Origin: CAVTWS01 sp963738445
GTDB taxonomy: Bacteria; Actinomycetota; Acidimicrobiia; Acidimicrobiales; SHLQ01
Assembly (NCBI GenBank): GCA_963738445.1
Contig: CAVTWS010000011.1
Location: forward strand, 310,001 to 374,000
Direction: 5' to 3'
DNA: 64,000 bases
The notes below the pieces were generated by a model. It was not told the DNA's origin and ran no database searches. It saw only the letters and a list, made by a program, of their open reading frames with translations. Below, piece after piece: positions 7,707-15,899 of this stretch. The translations under genes and the position numbers were made by a program. The first letter of the stretch is position 1, and every line of letters begins with the position of its first letter.

Positions 7707-8988
7707 ATGGACCTCAACGACATGATCCTCGTCAGCGTCGACGACCACGTGATCGAGCCTCCCACCATGTTCGAGGCTCACATCCCGGAGCAGTATCGGG
7801 ACCGGGCGCCCAAGGTGCTGCAGGACGACGACGGTTCCGAGTACTGGTTGTACGAGGGTGACCGGGCCCAGAACATGGGCCTCAACGCCGTAGCCGGGTG
7901 CCCACCCGAGGAGTACGGGCTGAGCCCGACCCGCTTCGACCAGATGCGGCCGGGCTGTTACGACGTGCACGAGCGCATCCGTGACATGAACGTGAACGGG
8001 GTGCTGGGTTCGATCAACTTCCCGACGTTCGTCCACTTCTGCGGCCAACTGTTGTCCCGATCGAAGGACAAGGATCTCGGATTGGCCGTGATCCGGGCCT
8101 ACAACGACTGGCACATCGACGAGTGGTGCGGCTCGTACCCCGATCGCCTCATCCCGATGACGATCATGCCGTTGTGGGATCCGCGAGCTGATGGCCGCCG
8201 AGATCCGCCGCACGGCCGCCAAGGGGTGCCACGCGGTCACCTTCTCGGAGAACCCCGAGAAGCTCGGGTACCCCGGGCTGCACGGTGACCATTGGGACCC
8301 GTTCTGGGCGGCGTGCGTGGAGACCGAGACCGTCGTGTGCATGCACATCGGCTCGTCGTCCTCGATGACGGTGACCTCGCTCGATGCGCCGGCCGACGTG
8401 TCGATCGCCATCACGCCGATGAACTCCTACCTGGCACTCAACGATCTGATGTGGACACCGCTCTTCAAGAAGTTCCCCGCGGTCACGATCGCGCTCTCCG
8501 AGGGTGGCATCGGCTGGATCCCGTACGCGCTGGAGCGGATGGACTACACGTACGACCATCATCACGCTTGGACCGGAGCGGACTTCGGGGGCGAGAAGCC
8601 GAGCGACATCTTCCGCCGCACGATCGCCACGTGTTTCATCGACGACGCCGCCGGGATCGAGATGCGCCACCGGGTGGGGGTGGACATGATGAGCTGGGAG
8701 TGCGACTACCCGCACTCCGACTGCACCTGGCCGCGCTCACCGGAGCTGTTGGCCGAGCGGCTCGAAGGTGTCCCCGACATCGAGATCGACAAGATCACCC
8801 ACCTCAACGCCATGCGGTTGTACCACTTCGATCCCTTCGCCCGCCGTCCACGCGAGTCGTGCACAGTCGGCGCGTTGCGAGCCGAGTCGCCCGATGTCGA
8901 CACGTCGATCCGGAGCATGGGCCGCCCCAAGGGCACCGCGTTCACCGCTCGTGAGTTGGCCACGCTCGCCGGCCGCGACTCCAGTTGA
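7707..8988 (+). CDS. Amidohydrolase-2 family protein (one apparent frameshift)
   Basis: Metal-dependent TIM-barrel hydrolase or decarboxylase. The N-terminal strand SVDDHVIEPPTMFEAH replaces the usual HxH motif, as in many actinobacterial members. Later come NDWHIDEWC, the barrel segment VTIALSEGGIGWIPYALERMDY and DMMSWECDYPHSDCTWP with the conserved aspartate. The frame breaks at about 8181: WDP continues in the next frame as ELMAAEIRRTAAKGCHAVTF. Removing one C restores a 426-residue protein. ATG 7707 has CTGGAG upstream. It is paralogous to the protein at 21698. Such proteins recur in lipid and steroid catabolic clusters, but the reaction is unknown. Confidence 0.8.
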
Positions 8989-9034
8989 TCCCCTCCCCGG
9001 GCGGCGACGGGCTCTCGGCGCGGAGGGAAAAGGG

Positions 9035-10183
9035 ATGACGAACCGAGCGGGTGAGCGGCCGTACGCCAGCCCGGCGGACTTCGCCACCGCGCTCGCCGAC
9101 TTCTGCGCCGGCGATGCCCGGGTGGAGCCCTACCGGGCCTATCGCGCGCCCGATCTCGAAACGGGCGCGGCGCACATGCTCGGCCTGCAGCGGCTGTTGT
9201 TCGACGAGGGCTGGAGTCGGGCCGGCTGGCCCGAGTCGAGCGGCGGGCTCGGCGGCGATCCGCGCTTTCGGGCCGCGCTGTTCGAAACGCTCACCAATCA
9301 CGACATCGCGCTGCCCGAAGGGTTCTTGACGCTCGAGATCCTGGCGCCGGTGCTGCTGGTTCACGCACCGGACCTCGCCCGGGTCTTCCTGCCCCGGCTG
9401 CTCGCCGGTGAGGAGAACTGGTGCCAGGCCTTCTCCGAACCCGACGCCGGGAGCGACCTGGCGTCCCTCCGGACCCGGATGGAGCCCGACGGCGACGGTT
9501 GGCGCCTGACCGGGCAGAAGATCTGGTCCTCGTTCGGGCACCTGTCGCAGCGCAGTGTCCTGATGGCCCGCAGCGGTGGTCCGGGACACCGGGGCATCAG
9601 CATGGTGCTGCTCGATCTCGACCAACCCGGGGTCGACGTGCGTCCGATCCGGACCGAGGACGGCGAGAACCACCTGGCGGAGATCTTCCTGGATGGCGCC
9701 CACGTCGCCGGCGACGGGGTGATCGGCCAGCTCGGCGAGGGCTGGGCGATCGCCATGTACATGTTGCAGTGGGAGCGCGCCGCCTGGGGGTGGCAGCAGC
9801 AGGGCAAGTTCCACCATCGCCTCGAGACGACCCTGCGTGACACCCGGGTCACGACCGTCGACCTCGCCGGCCTGGGCCGGACGTATGTCGCTCAAGCGGC
9901 GCTCCGGGCCCGCACCCGCCAATCGGTGAACCGGTTGGCGCGCGAGGAATCCCTCGGCGCCGACACGTCGATCGACAAGCTCCTGCTGGTGGAGGCCGAG
10001 CTGGCGACGTGGAACACCGTCCGCCATCTCCGCCGGCCGGGCATCGAGCTCGGCGATGACGATGACCACTGGTGGCGGGGCGAGTTCTTCTACAGCCGCG
10101 CCGCGCCGATCTACGGCGGGTCACAGGAGATCCAACGCACGCTGGTGGCCCAGCGCGTGCTCGGCATGGAGCGGAGCGCGTAG
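9035..10183 (+). CDS. Acyl-CoA dehydrogenase, alpha-type subunit
   Basis: 382-residue acyl-CoA dehydrogenase. FSEPDAGSDLAS lies near residue 135 and GWRLTGQKIWSS soon after, with C-terminal YGGSQEIQRTLVAQRVLGME. ATG 9035 is supported by GGAGGGAAAAGGG immediately upstream. Its stop shares a base with the GTG start of the next gene, which is a beta-type homologue lacking these motifs. In actinobacterial steroid side-chain degradation such neighbours form alpha2beta2 enzymes with only two FAD sites, and the same is inferred here. Confidence 0.87.
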   Translation: MTNRAGERPYASPADFATALADFCAGDARVEPYRAYRAPDLETGAAHMLGLQRLLFDEGWSRAGWPESSGGLGGDPRFRAALFETLTNHDIALPEGFLTLEILAPVLLVHAPDLARVFLPRLLAGEENWCQAFSEPDAGSDLASLRTRMEPDGDGWRLTGQKIWSSFGHLSQRSVLMARSGGPGHRGISMVLLDLDQPGVDVRPIRTEDGENHLAEIFLDGAHVAGDGVIGQLGEGWAIAMYMLQWERAAWGWQQQGKFHHRLETTLRDTRVTTVDLAGLGRTYVAQAALRARTRQSVNRLAREESLGADTSIDKLLLVEAELATWNTVRHLRRPGIELGDDDDHWWRGEFFYSRAAPIYGGSQEIQRTLVAQRVLGMERSA

Positions 10184-11202
10184 TGGACTCCGGAACCCAT
10201 GATCTGCTCCGCACCAGCCTCTCGGCTCTGCTCTCCGAACCCGCGGCGGATGCGGAACGCCCGCTGGCCGACCGTCTCGACGAGCTGGGTTGGGCCGAGG
10301 TCGTCGCCGACGACCGGGTGGCGGCCCACGACCTGCTGTTCCGTGCCGTCGGCGAGACGCGGGCCCGGGGCGACGCCCTGTCGCTTGTTCTTACGGACAC
10401 CTTGGCCGTCACGGCGGTGGCCGACTCGCTCGGCGCCGACGAACTGCGCCGCGCCACCGTGGTCCTGCCCGGCAGCCTGCACCCCGATCACCTGACCAGC
10501 CGGGTCGAAGGGTCGTCCCTCGACGTCCGGGGCATCGTGCTGGGCGTGCCGGTGGCCGGTGCCACCCTGTGCGTCCCGGCCCTCGGACCCGATGGGGTCG
10601 AGGTCGCGCTCGTCGTCGCGCCGAACGACGCGGCGATCGAGCGCGTGCACGGTGTCGACCCGGAGCTCGGCGTGGGCCGCGTGGCCTTCTCGGTTCCGCT
10701 GGCCGACGTGCGTCACAGTCAGGGCGCCGCCGCCGCGGACGGCTGGTCCCGTGCGGTGGTGGCCGGTCGTCGCGGTCTGGCGGCGGCCCTGGTGGCGATG
10801 GGCCACCACTGTGTCCGCCAGGTCGTCAGCTACACGGCCGACCGGAAGCAGTACGGCCGGTCGATCGCCAGCTTCCAGGCGGTTCAGCATCGCCTGGCCG
10901 ACGCCCATGCCGGGCTCGTCGGCGCCGACGGTCTCGTCGGGGAGTGCCTCACCGCGGCGAGCGACGATCCCTGGATCGCCGCGGTCGCCAAGTGTGCCGC
11001 GGGTCGGGCCTTCGAGGAGGCCAGCCGCCAGGTCCAGCAGTGTTACGGCGCCATCGGGTTCACGTGGGAGCACGAGTTCCCGGGCTACCTGCGCCGGGGG
11101 TATCTGTTCGATCAGCTGCTCGGTGACTGGCGCACCTTGGAGGTCGAGATCGGATCGGCGCTCTGGGCGACCCGCACCGTGCCCCGGATCGGCGCCCTGT
11201 GA
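10183..11202 (+). CDS. Acyl-CoA dehydrogenase, beta-type partner subunit
   Basis: 339-residue member of the acyl-CoA dehydrogenase superfamily. The C-terminal helical part carries YTADRKQYGRSIASFQAVQHRLAD and QCYGAIGFTWEHEFPGYLRR. The EP-AGSD flavin motif of the catalytic subunits is absent, as expected for the non-catalytic half of a heteromeric dehydrogenase. GTG 10183 overlaps the preceding TAG by one base, so the two subunits are made together. It is probably not active alone. Confidence 0.84.
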   Translation: MDSGTHDLLRTSLSALLSEPAADAERPLADRLDELGWAEVVADDRVAAHDLLFRAVGETRARGDALSLVLTDTLAVTAVADSLGADELRRATVVLPGSLHPDHLTSRVEGSSLDVRGIVLGVPVAGATLCVPALGPDGVEVALVVAPNDAAIERVHGVDPELGVGRVAFSVPLADVRHSQGAAAADGWSRAVVAGRRGLAAALVAMGHHCVRQVVSYTADRKQYGRSIASFQAVQHRLADAHAGLVGADGLVGECLTAASDDPWIAAVAKCAAGRAFEEASRQVQQCYGAIGFTWEHEFPGYLRRGYLFDQLLGDWRTLEVEIGSALWATRTVPRIGAL

Positions 11203-11215
11203 GGGCCGGCCGCCC

Positions 11216-12352
11216 ATGAGTGACACAGCGACGACCGGGACCGAACCCGCCGAGGTGGGGTTGGCCGGGACAGCCACGCCCGGGACCGAACCCGCCGGGA
11301 CAGGGTTCGATCTCGGCCTGTCGGCGGACCAGGTGGCGCTGGCCGATGCGGTCGGTGGGTTCTTCACCGACCGCTCGCCGATCGCGGTCGTGCGGGCCGC
11401 CGAACCTCTCGGCTTCGATCCCGACCTGTGGGAGCGCGTGCGGGCGCTCGACCTGCCGGGCCTCGGTGTCGGCCCAGAGCACGGGGGAAGCGGCGCGGCC
11501 TTCGCGGATCTCGTCGTCGTGGCGGAGGCGGCCGGCCTCGCCCTGGCTCCAGTACCGCTCGTCGAGCACCTCGTCGCGGCGCGCCGGTTGCCCGTCGACG
11601 ACGTCGTCTCAGGGCACACCGTCGCCACCGTCGCCCTTCGGCCGGCGTCGATCGAAGGCACGTGGAGCCTCGTGCCGGCCGGTGCCGTCGCCGGGGTGGT
11701 GGTGGGCATCGACGGCGACGAACTCGTCGCCGTGCGATCCTCGCCTCCGGGCCGCGGCCCGACCAACCACGCGTCCGCTCCGCTCGCCGACCGATCCGCC
11801 CGGGAGGGCGAGCGCCTCGTGCTGGGCTCGGCCGACGAGTTCGCCCCGATGCTCGACGAATGGCGGATCCTGACTGCGGCGGCGTTGTGCGGCGTGACGG
11901 TCGGGGCCCTCGATCTCGGCGTCGCCTACGTGCTCGAACGGCACCAGTTCGGCCGCCCGATCGGTTCGTACCAGTCGATCCAGCACGGGTTGGCCGACAT
12001 CCCAGCGTTCATCGACGGCAGCCGGATGCTGGCGCACAAGGCGGCCTGGGCCCTCGACTCCGGGAGGAGCGGTACACCCGGTGCACACGATGTCGACCAC
12101 GGCGAGATCTCCGATCCGGCGGTGCTGGCGGTCATGGCGCTCTCGTATGCCGCCGAGGGTGCCGCCGTCGCCACCGACCGGGTCCTGCACTACCACGGCG
12201 GCTATGGCTTCTCCCGGGAGTACGACATCCAGTTGTTCTTCCGCCGCGCCCGCGGGTGGGCGAACATCCTCGGGGATCCGGCCGATGAACGACTCCGGCT
12301 CGCCGAACTCCTGTGGCCGGCGGCCCGTCCCCAAGGGGTCGAGACCCGATGA
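11216..12352 (+). CDS. Acyl-CoA dehydrogenase, beta-type partner subunit
   Basis: 378-residue superfamily member. Conserved helices LERHQFGRPIGSYQSIQHGLAD (about residue 240) and HYHGGYGFSREYDIQLFFRRA near the C-terminus mark it as the beta-type partner of the next gene. The first 30 residues are a Thr/Gly/Pro-rich leader holding a degenerate direct repeat (GTEPAEVG and GTEPAGTG) before the fold begins at FDLGLSADQ. ATG 11216 follows the previous stop by 13 nt. Its end overlaps the next start as ATGA, indicating coupling. Confidence 0.84.
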   Translation: MSDTATTGTEPAEVGLAGTATPGTEPAGTGFDLGLSADQVALADAVGGFFTDRSPIAVVRAAEPLGFDPDLWERVRALDLPGLGVGPEHGGSGAAFADLVVVAEAAGLALAPVPLVEHLVAARRLPVDDVVSGHTVATVALRPASIEGTWSLVPAGAVAGVVVGIDGDELVAVRSSPPGRGPTNHASAPLADRSAREGERLVLGSADEFAPMLDEWRILTAAALCGVTVGALDLGVAYVLERHQFGRPIGSYQSIQHGLADIPAFIDGSRMLAHKAAWALDSGRSGTPGAHDVDHGEISDPAVLAVMALSYAAEGAAVATDRVLHYHGGYGFSREYDIQLFFRRARGWANILGDPADERLRLAELLWPAARPQGVETR

Positions 12353-13488
12353 ACTTCACGTACTCGCCCACGGTGGAGGAGTTCCGGGCCGAGGTGCGGG
12401 CGCTCATCGCCGAGCACGTCACCGCGGAGGAACGAGAGCGGGCCCACCACACGGGCACGAACATCTGCCGACCGCTGTACCGCGCCTTGGGCGAGCGCGG
12501 CATCCTCGCCCGGGTCACGCCCGGTGTCGGGACCGGCGACCCGGTCGAGTTCTTCGCCTTCACCAACGAGATGGAGGTGGCGTCGGTCCCCTTCGATGCC
12601 ATCACCATGGTGGTGGCGATCGCGGGGGTGGTGGCTCGGGTGGGGACGGAGGAGCAGAAGGCGCGGATCCTGCCCGGCCTCCTGTCCGGCGACGAGCTCG
12701 TCTGCTTCGGGCTCACCGAACCCGACGGGGGCAGCGACCTGGCCGCGACCGCGACCCGCGCCGCCCTCGACGGTGACACGTGGGTGGTCAACGGCGCCAA
12801 GATGTGGACGACCATGGCCCACGAGGCCCGATGGGTGTTCCTGATCGCCCGTAGCGACCCCACGATGACTCGGTATGGGGGATTCACCGCGTTCCTCGTC
12901 CCGATGGACTCGCCGGGGATCACGGTCGATCCCGTGCTCACGATGAGTACGGAGCGTTCCAACGCCACGTTCTACGACGACGTGCGCGTCAGCCCGGACA
13001 ACGTGCTCGGTGAGCCCCACGAGGGGTGGCGCACGTTGGGTGTCATGTTGTCCTTCGAGCGGGGCATGGGGAACACGAGCTTCGGGACGCCCCTGCTGCG
13101 CCGGTTCGCGGCCTGGGCCGCCGGGTCGGGCCGGATCGACGATGTGCTCGTACGGGAGCGCATGGCCCAGATCGCCATCGACAACGAGGTGTCCCGTCTC
13201 CTGACCCAGCGAACGGTGTGGCTGGCGGCGTCGGGGGCGCTACCGGGAACCGAGGGGTCGATCGCCAAGGTCCACGCCACCGAGGCCTATCAGCGGGCGT
13301 CACGATGGTTGCAGGCGGCCGCCGGTCCGGCGGGCCTGCTCGGCCTCGGGGAACCGGGCGCCGCAGCCGAGGGCTGGATCGATCACGACGTGCGCCACTC
13401 GGTCCCCCAGACCCTGCAGGGCGGGACCAGCGAGATCAATCGCAACAACATCGCCGAACGTCACCTCGGTCTGCCGCGATGGCGTTGA
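12349..13488 (+). CDS. Acyl-CoA dehydrogenase, alpha-type subunit
   Basis: 379-residue FAD-dependent dehydrogenase with LTEPDGGSDLAATATR (about residue 122), WVVNGAKMWTTMAHEARW and the C-terminal signature LQGGTSEINRNNIAERHLGLP. It forms the second alpha/beta pair with the gene at 11216; note that the order is reversed relative to the first pair (beta first here). The next gene, a fused dehydrogenase, starts 55 nt downstream with a good GGAGGA site. Confidence 0.87.
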   Translation: MNFTYSPTVEEFRAEVRALIAEHVTAEERERAHHTGTNICRPLYRALGERGILARVTPGVGTGDPVEFFAFTNEMEVASVPFDAITMVVAIAGVVARVGTEEQKARILPGLLSGDELVCFGLTEPDGGSDLAATATRAALDGDTWVVNGAKMWTTMAHEARWVFLIARSDPTMTRYGGFTAFLVPMDSPGITVDPVLTMSTERSNATFYDDVRVSPDNVLGEPHEGWRTLGVMLSFERGMGNTSFGTPLLRRFAAWAAGSGRIDDVLVRERMAQIAIDNEVSRLLTQRTVWLAASGALPGTEGSIAKVHATEAYQRASRWLQAAAGPAGLLGLGEPGAAAEGWIDHDVRHSVPQTLQGGTSEINRNNIAERHLGLPRWR

Positions 13489-13543
13489 CGCGCCCCGTTC
13501 ATCGACCACCACGACCCACCGCCGTTCGCGGCCCGGAGGAACC

Positions 13544-15790
13544 ATGCCCATCGCCTTGACCGACGATCATCGAGCGCTGGGCGAGGTCGCCCGCTCGCTG
13601 CTGGCCGACCGCGATGTCGCCGCCGCGGCCCGGGAATCGCTCGACCGCGATCCCGGCCGGCCGGCCTTCTGGGCCGACGTGTGTGCGCTCGGGTGGCCCG
13701 GCCTCCACCTCCCCGAGGAGCACGGCGGGCAGGGTTTCGGCCTGGTCGAGCTGGCCATCGTCACCGAGGCGCTGGGTGCGGTTGTGGCGCCCGGCCCGTT
13801 CCTTCCCACGGTGCTGGCTTCGGCGGTCGTCGCCGAGATCGGTACCGAGGCGCAGCGGGCGGCCTGGTTGCCCGGGCTCGCCGACGGGTCGGTCACGGCG
13901 GCGGTCGGGTTGACCGGCACGGTGACCCGCCAGGGCGGCTCCATCACCGGCGACGCCGGGGCGATCCTCGGCGCGACCTCGGCCGACCGGATCCTCGTCC
14001 CGCTCGGTGCCGACCTCGTGGTCGTCGACACCTCGGCGCCGGGCGTGACCGTCGAACCGACCGACGGGCTCGACCCGACCCGCCGATTCGGCCGGGTCCG
14101 CCTCGACGGGGTCGGAGTCGACGAAGGGTCGGTGCTCCCGGGCGGGCGGGAGGTCGCCCGACGGCTCGGGCGGGTGTTGGCGGCCGCCGAGGCCGCCGGC
14201 GGCGCCCGGGCGTGCACGGAGATGGCGGTCGGCTACGCCAAGGTCCGCGAGCAGTTCGGTCGGCCGATCGGGTCGTTCCAAGCGATCAAACACCACTGCG
14301 CCAACATGCTGGTCGATTCCGAGCTGGCCACGGCCGTGGCGTGGGATGCGGCCCGCATTGCGTCCACCGTCAGCGCGTTCGACCGCGGCGACGGGCCGGC
14401 GTCCCTCGCGGCCGCGGTCGCCGCCGAGCGGGGGCTCACCGCATACCGGCGCTGCGCCGAGATCAACATCCAGGTGCACGGCGGTATCGGCTACACGTTC
14501 GAGCACCCCGCCCACCTCCACCTCCGGCGGGCCAACACCTTGGCGGCCCTGTTCGGGGCCGATCACGATGCGCCGCTCGAGGTCGCGGCGTCGATCGCCG
14601 CCGGGGTGTCGCCGACCTCGGGCATCGAGTTGCCGCCCGAAGCGGAGCAGTACCGGGCCGAGGCCGTGGCGTTCCGGGAGCGGTACGACACCTTGGCGGC
14701 GAGGGAGCGCCGTGTGGCGCTCATCGATTCGGGGTACTACCTGCCCCATTGGCCGGCGCCTTGGGGCCGGTCCGCGGGAGCGGTGGAGCAACTCGTGATC
14801 GACGAGGAGCTCGCACACGTGGAGCAACCCGACCTCGGCATCGGCGGCTGGGTGATGCTCACGATCGTCCAGCACGGCACGCCCGAGCAGCTCGAGCGGT
14901 GGGTCCGGCCCACGTTGCTCGGCGAGCTGCGCTGGTGCCAGCTGTTCAGCGAGCCCGACGCCGGGTCCGACGCCGCGGCGATCACCACCAAGGCGACCAG
15001 GGTCGACGGCGGTTGGTTGGTGAACGGTCAGAAGGTGTGGACCAGCGGCGCGCAGGACTGCAACCGCGGACTCGCCACGGTTCGGACCGACCCGGCGGCC
15101 GCCAAACACGCGGGCGTCACGACCGTCGCCGTCGACCTCACCGCGGCCGGCGTCGAGGTGAGGCCATTGCGGGAGATCACCGGGGAGACGCTGTTCAATG
15201 AGGTCTTCTTCGACGACGTCTTCGTGCCCGACGACGACGTGGTCGGCACGCCGAACCAGGGCTGGACCGTCGCCCGGGCCACGCTGGGCAACGAGCGCGT
15301 CTCGATCGGGGGCAACAAGGGGACGCTCGGCCTGTGCGAGGCCCGGGACCTTCTCGACCTGGTCGACCGTCACGCTCCAGGCGACGTGGGGATGTTGCGG
15401 GCGATCGGGTCGTTGCTGGCCGAGGAGCTCGCCATGGACGCGCTGAACCTGCGCCACGTGATGCGGGCCCTGATCGGTGGGCCGCCGGGCCCGGAGGGCA
15501 ACATCACCAAGCTGTTGTCGGCCGAGCACTCACAGCGCGTCGCCGGCCTCGGCCTCCGCATCGGTGCCCTCGACGCCGTATCCGGGGTGGACGTATCAGG
15601 GGTGGAGGCGCCAGGCGTGGAGGCACCAGAGGCAGAGGTGTCGGGCGAGACGGTGGGTCACGGCAGCAAGGTCGCACGCGACTATCTCTTCACCCGCTGC
15701 CTCACCATCGCCGGCGGCACGTCGGAGATCGTCCGCAACCTGATCGCCGAACGGTTGCTGGGCCTCCCCCGGGAGCCCGGGATGCGTTGA
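13544..15790 (+). CDS. Two-domain fused acyl-CoA dehydrogenase (FadE34/ChsE3-like architecture)
   Basis: 748 residues, twice the usual length. The N-terminal half (about 1-360) is a beta-type domain with YAKVREQFGRPIGSFQAIKHHCANML and VHGGIGYTFEHPAHLHLRRA. The C-terminal half (about 365-748) is alpha-type with FSEPDAGSDAAAITTKATR and GGTSEIVRNLIAERLLGLPRE. A single polypeptide thus holds the pair that the two preceding loci encode separately. Mycobacterial FadE34 (ChsE3), which acts on the first round of C24 steroid side-chain oxidation, has this layout. A low-complexity insert of about 25 residues (15576-15653) sits in the second domain. GGAGGA lies 3 nt before ATG 13544. Confidence 0.86.
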   Translation: MPIALTDDHRALGEVARSLLADRDVAAAARESLDRDPGRPAFWADVCALGWPGLHLPEEHGGQGFGLVELAIVTEALGAVVAPGPFLPTVLASAVVAEIGTEAQRAAWLPGLADGSVTAAVGLTGTVTRQGGSITGDAGAILGATSADRILVPLGADLVVVDTSAPGVTVEPTDGLDPTRRFGRVRLDGVGVDEGSVLPGGREVARRLGRVLAAAEAAGGARACTEMAVGYAKVREQFGRPIGSFQAIKHHCANMLVDSELATAVAWDAARIASTVSAFDRGDGPASLAAAVAAERGLTAYRRCAEINIQVHGGIGYTFEHPAHLHLRRANTLAALFGADHDAPLEVAASIAAGVSPTSGIELPPEAEQYRAEAVAFRERYDTLAARERRVALIDSGYYLPHWPAPWGRSAGAVEQLVIDEELAHVEQPDLGIGGWVMLTIVQHGTPEQLERWVRPTLLGELRWCQLFSEPDAGSDAAAITTKATRVDGGWLVNGQKVWTSGAQDCNRGLATVRTDPAAAKHAGVTTVAVDLTAAGVEVRPLREITGETLFNEVFFDDVFVPDDDVVGTPNQGWTVARATLGNERVSIGGNKGTLGLCEARDLLDLVDRHAPGDVGMLRAIGSLLAEELAMDALNLRHVMRALIGGPPGPEGNITKLLSAEHSQRVAGLGLRIGALDAVSGVDVSGVEAPGVEAPEAEVSGETVGHGSKVARDYLFTRCLTIAGGTSEIVRNLIAERLLGLPREPGMR
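15576..15653 (+). repeat. In-frame degenerate short tandem repeat inside the fused dehydrogenase
   Basis: Repeated units of the form GGGGTGGA(C/G)G encode SGVDVSGVEAPGVEAPEAEV, a Gly/Val/Glu-rich insert not expected in the acyl-CoA dehydrogenase fold. It probably forms a surface loop. Similar expansions occur in several other genes of the window. Confidence 0.6.
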
Positions 15791-15899
15791 GGCTGCTCAC
15801 GCCCCTCAGAGTGAAAATGGCGTTTGCGGTTTCCTTCGGGGACCGGCTAGCGTCGCCGGGTGCGCACCGGGGGGTGCGGACGCGTTCGTGAGAACGGAG

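Noticed and set aside
13499..15529. A 676-residue antisense frame opposite the fused dehydrogenase
   Set aside because: Composition is that of a complementary-strand shadow; no start signal or domain.
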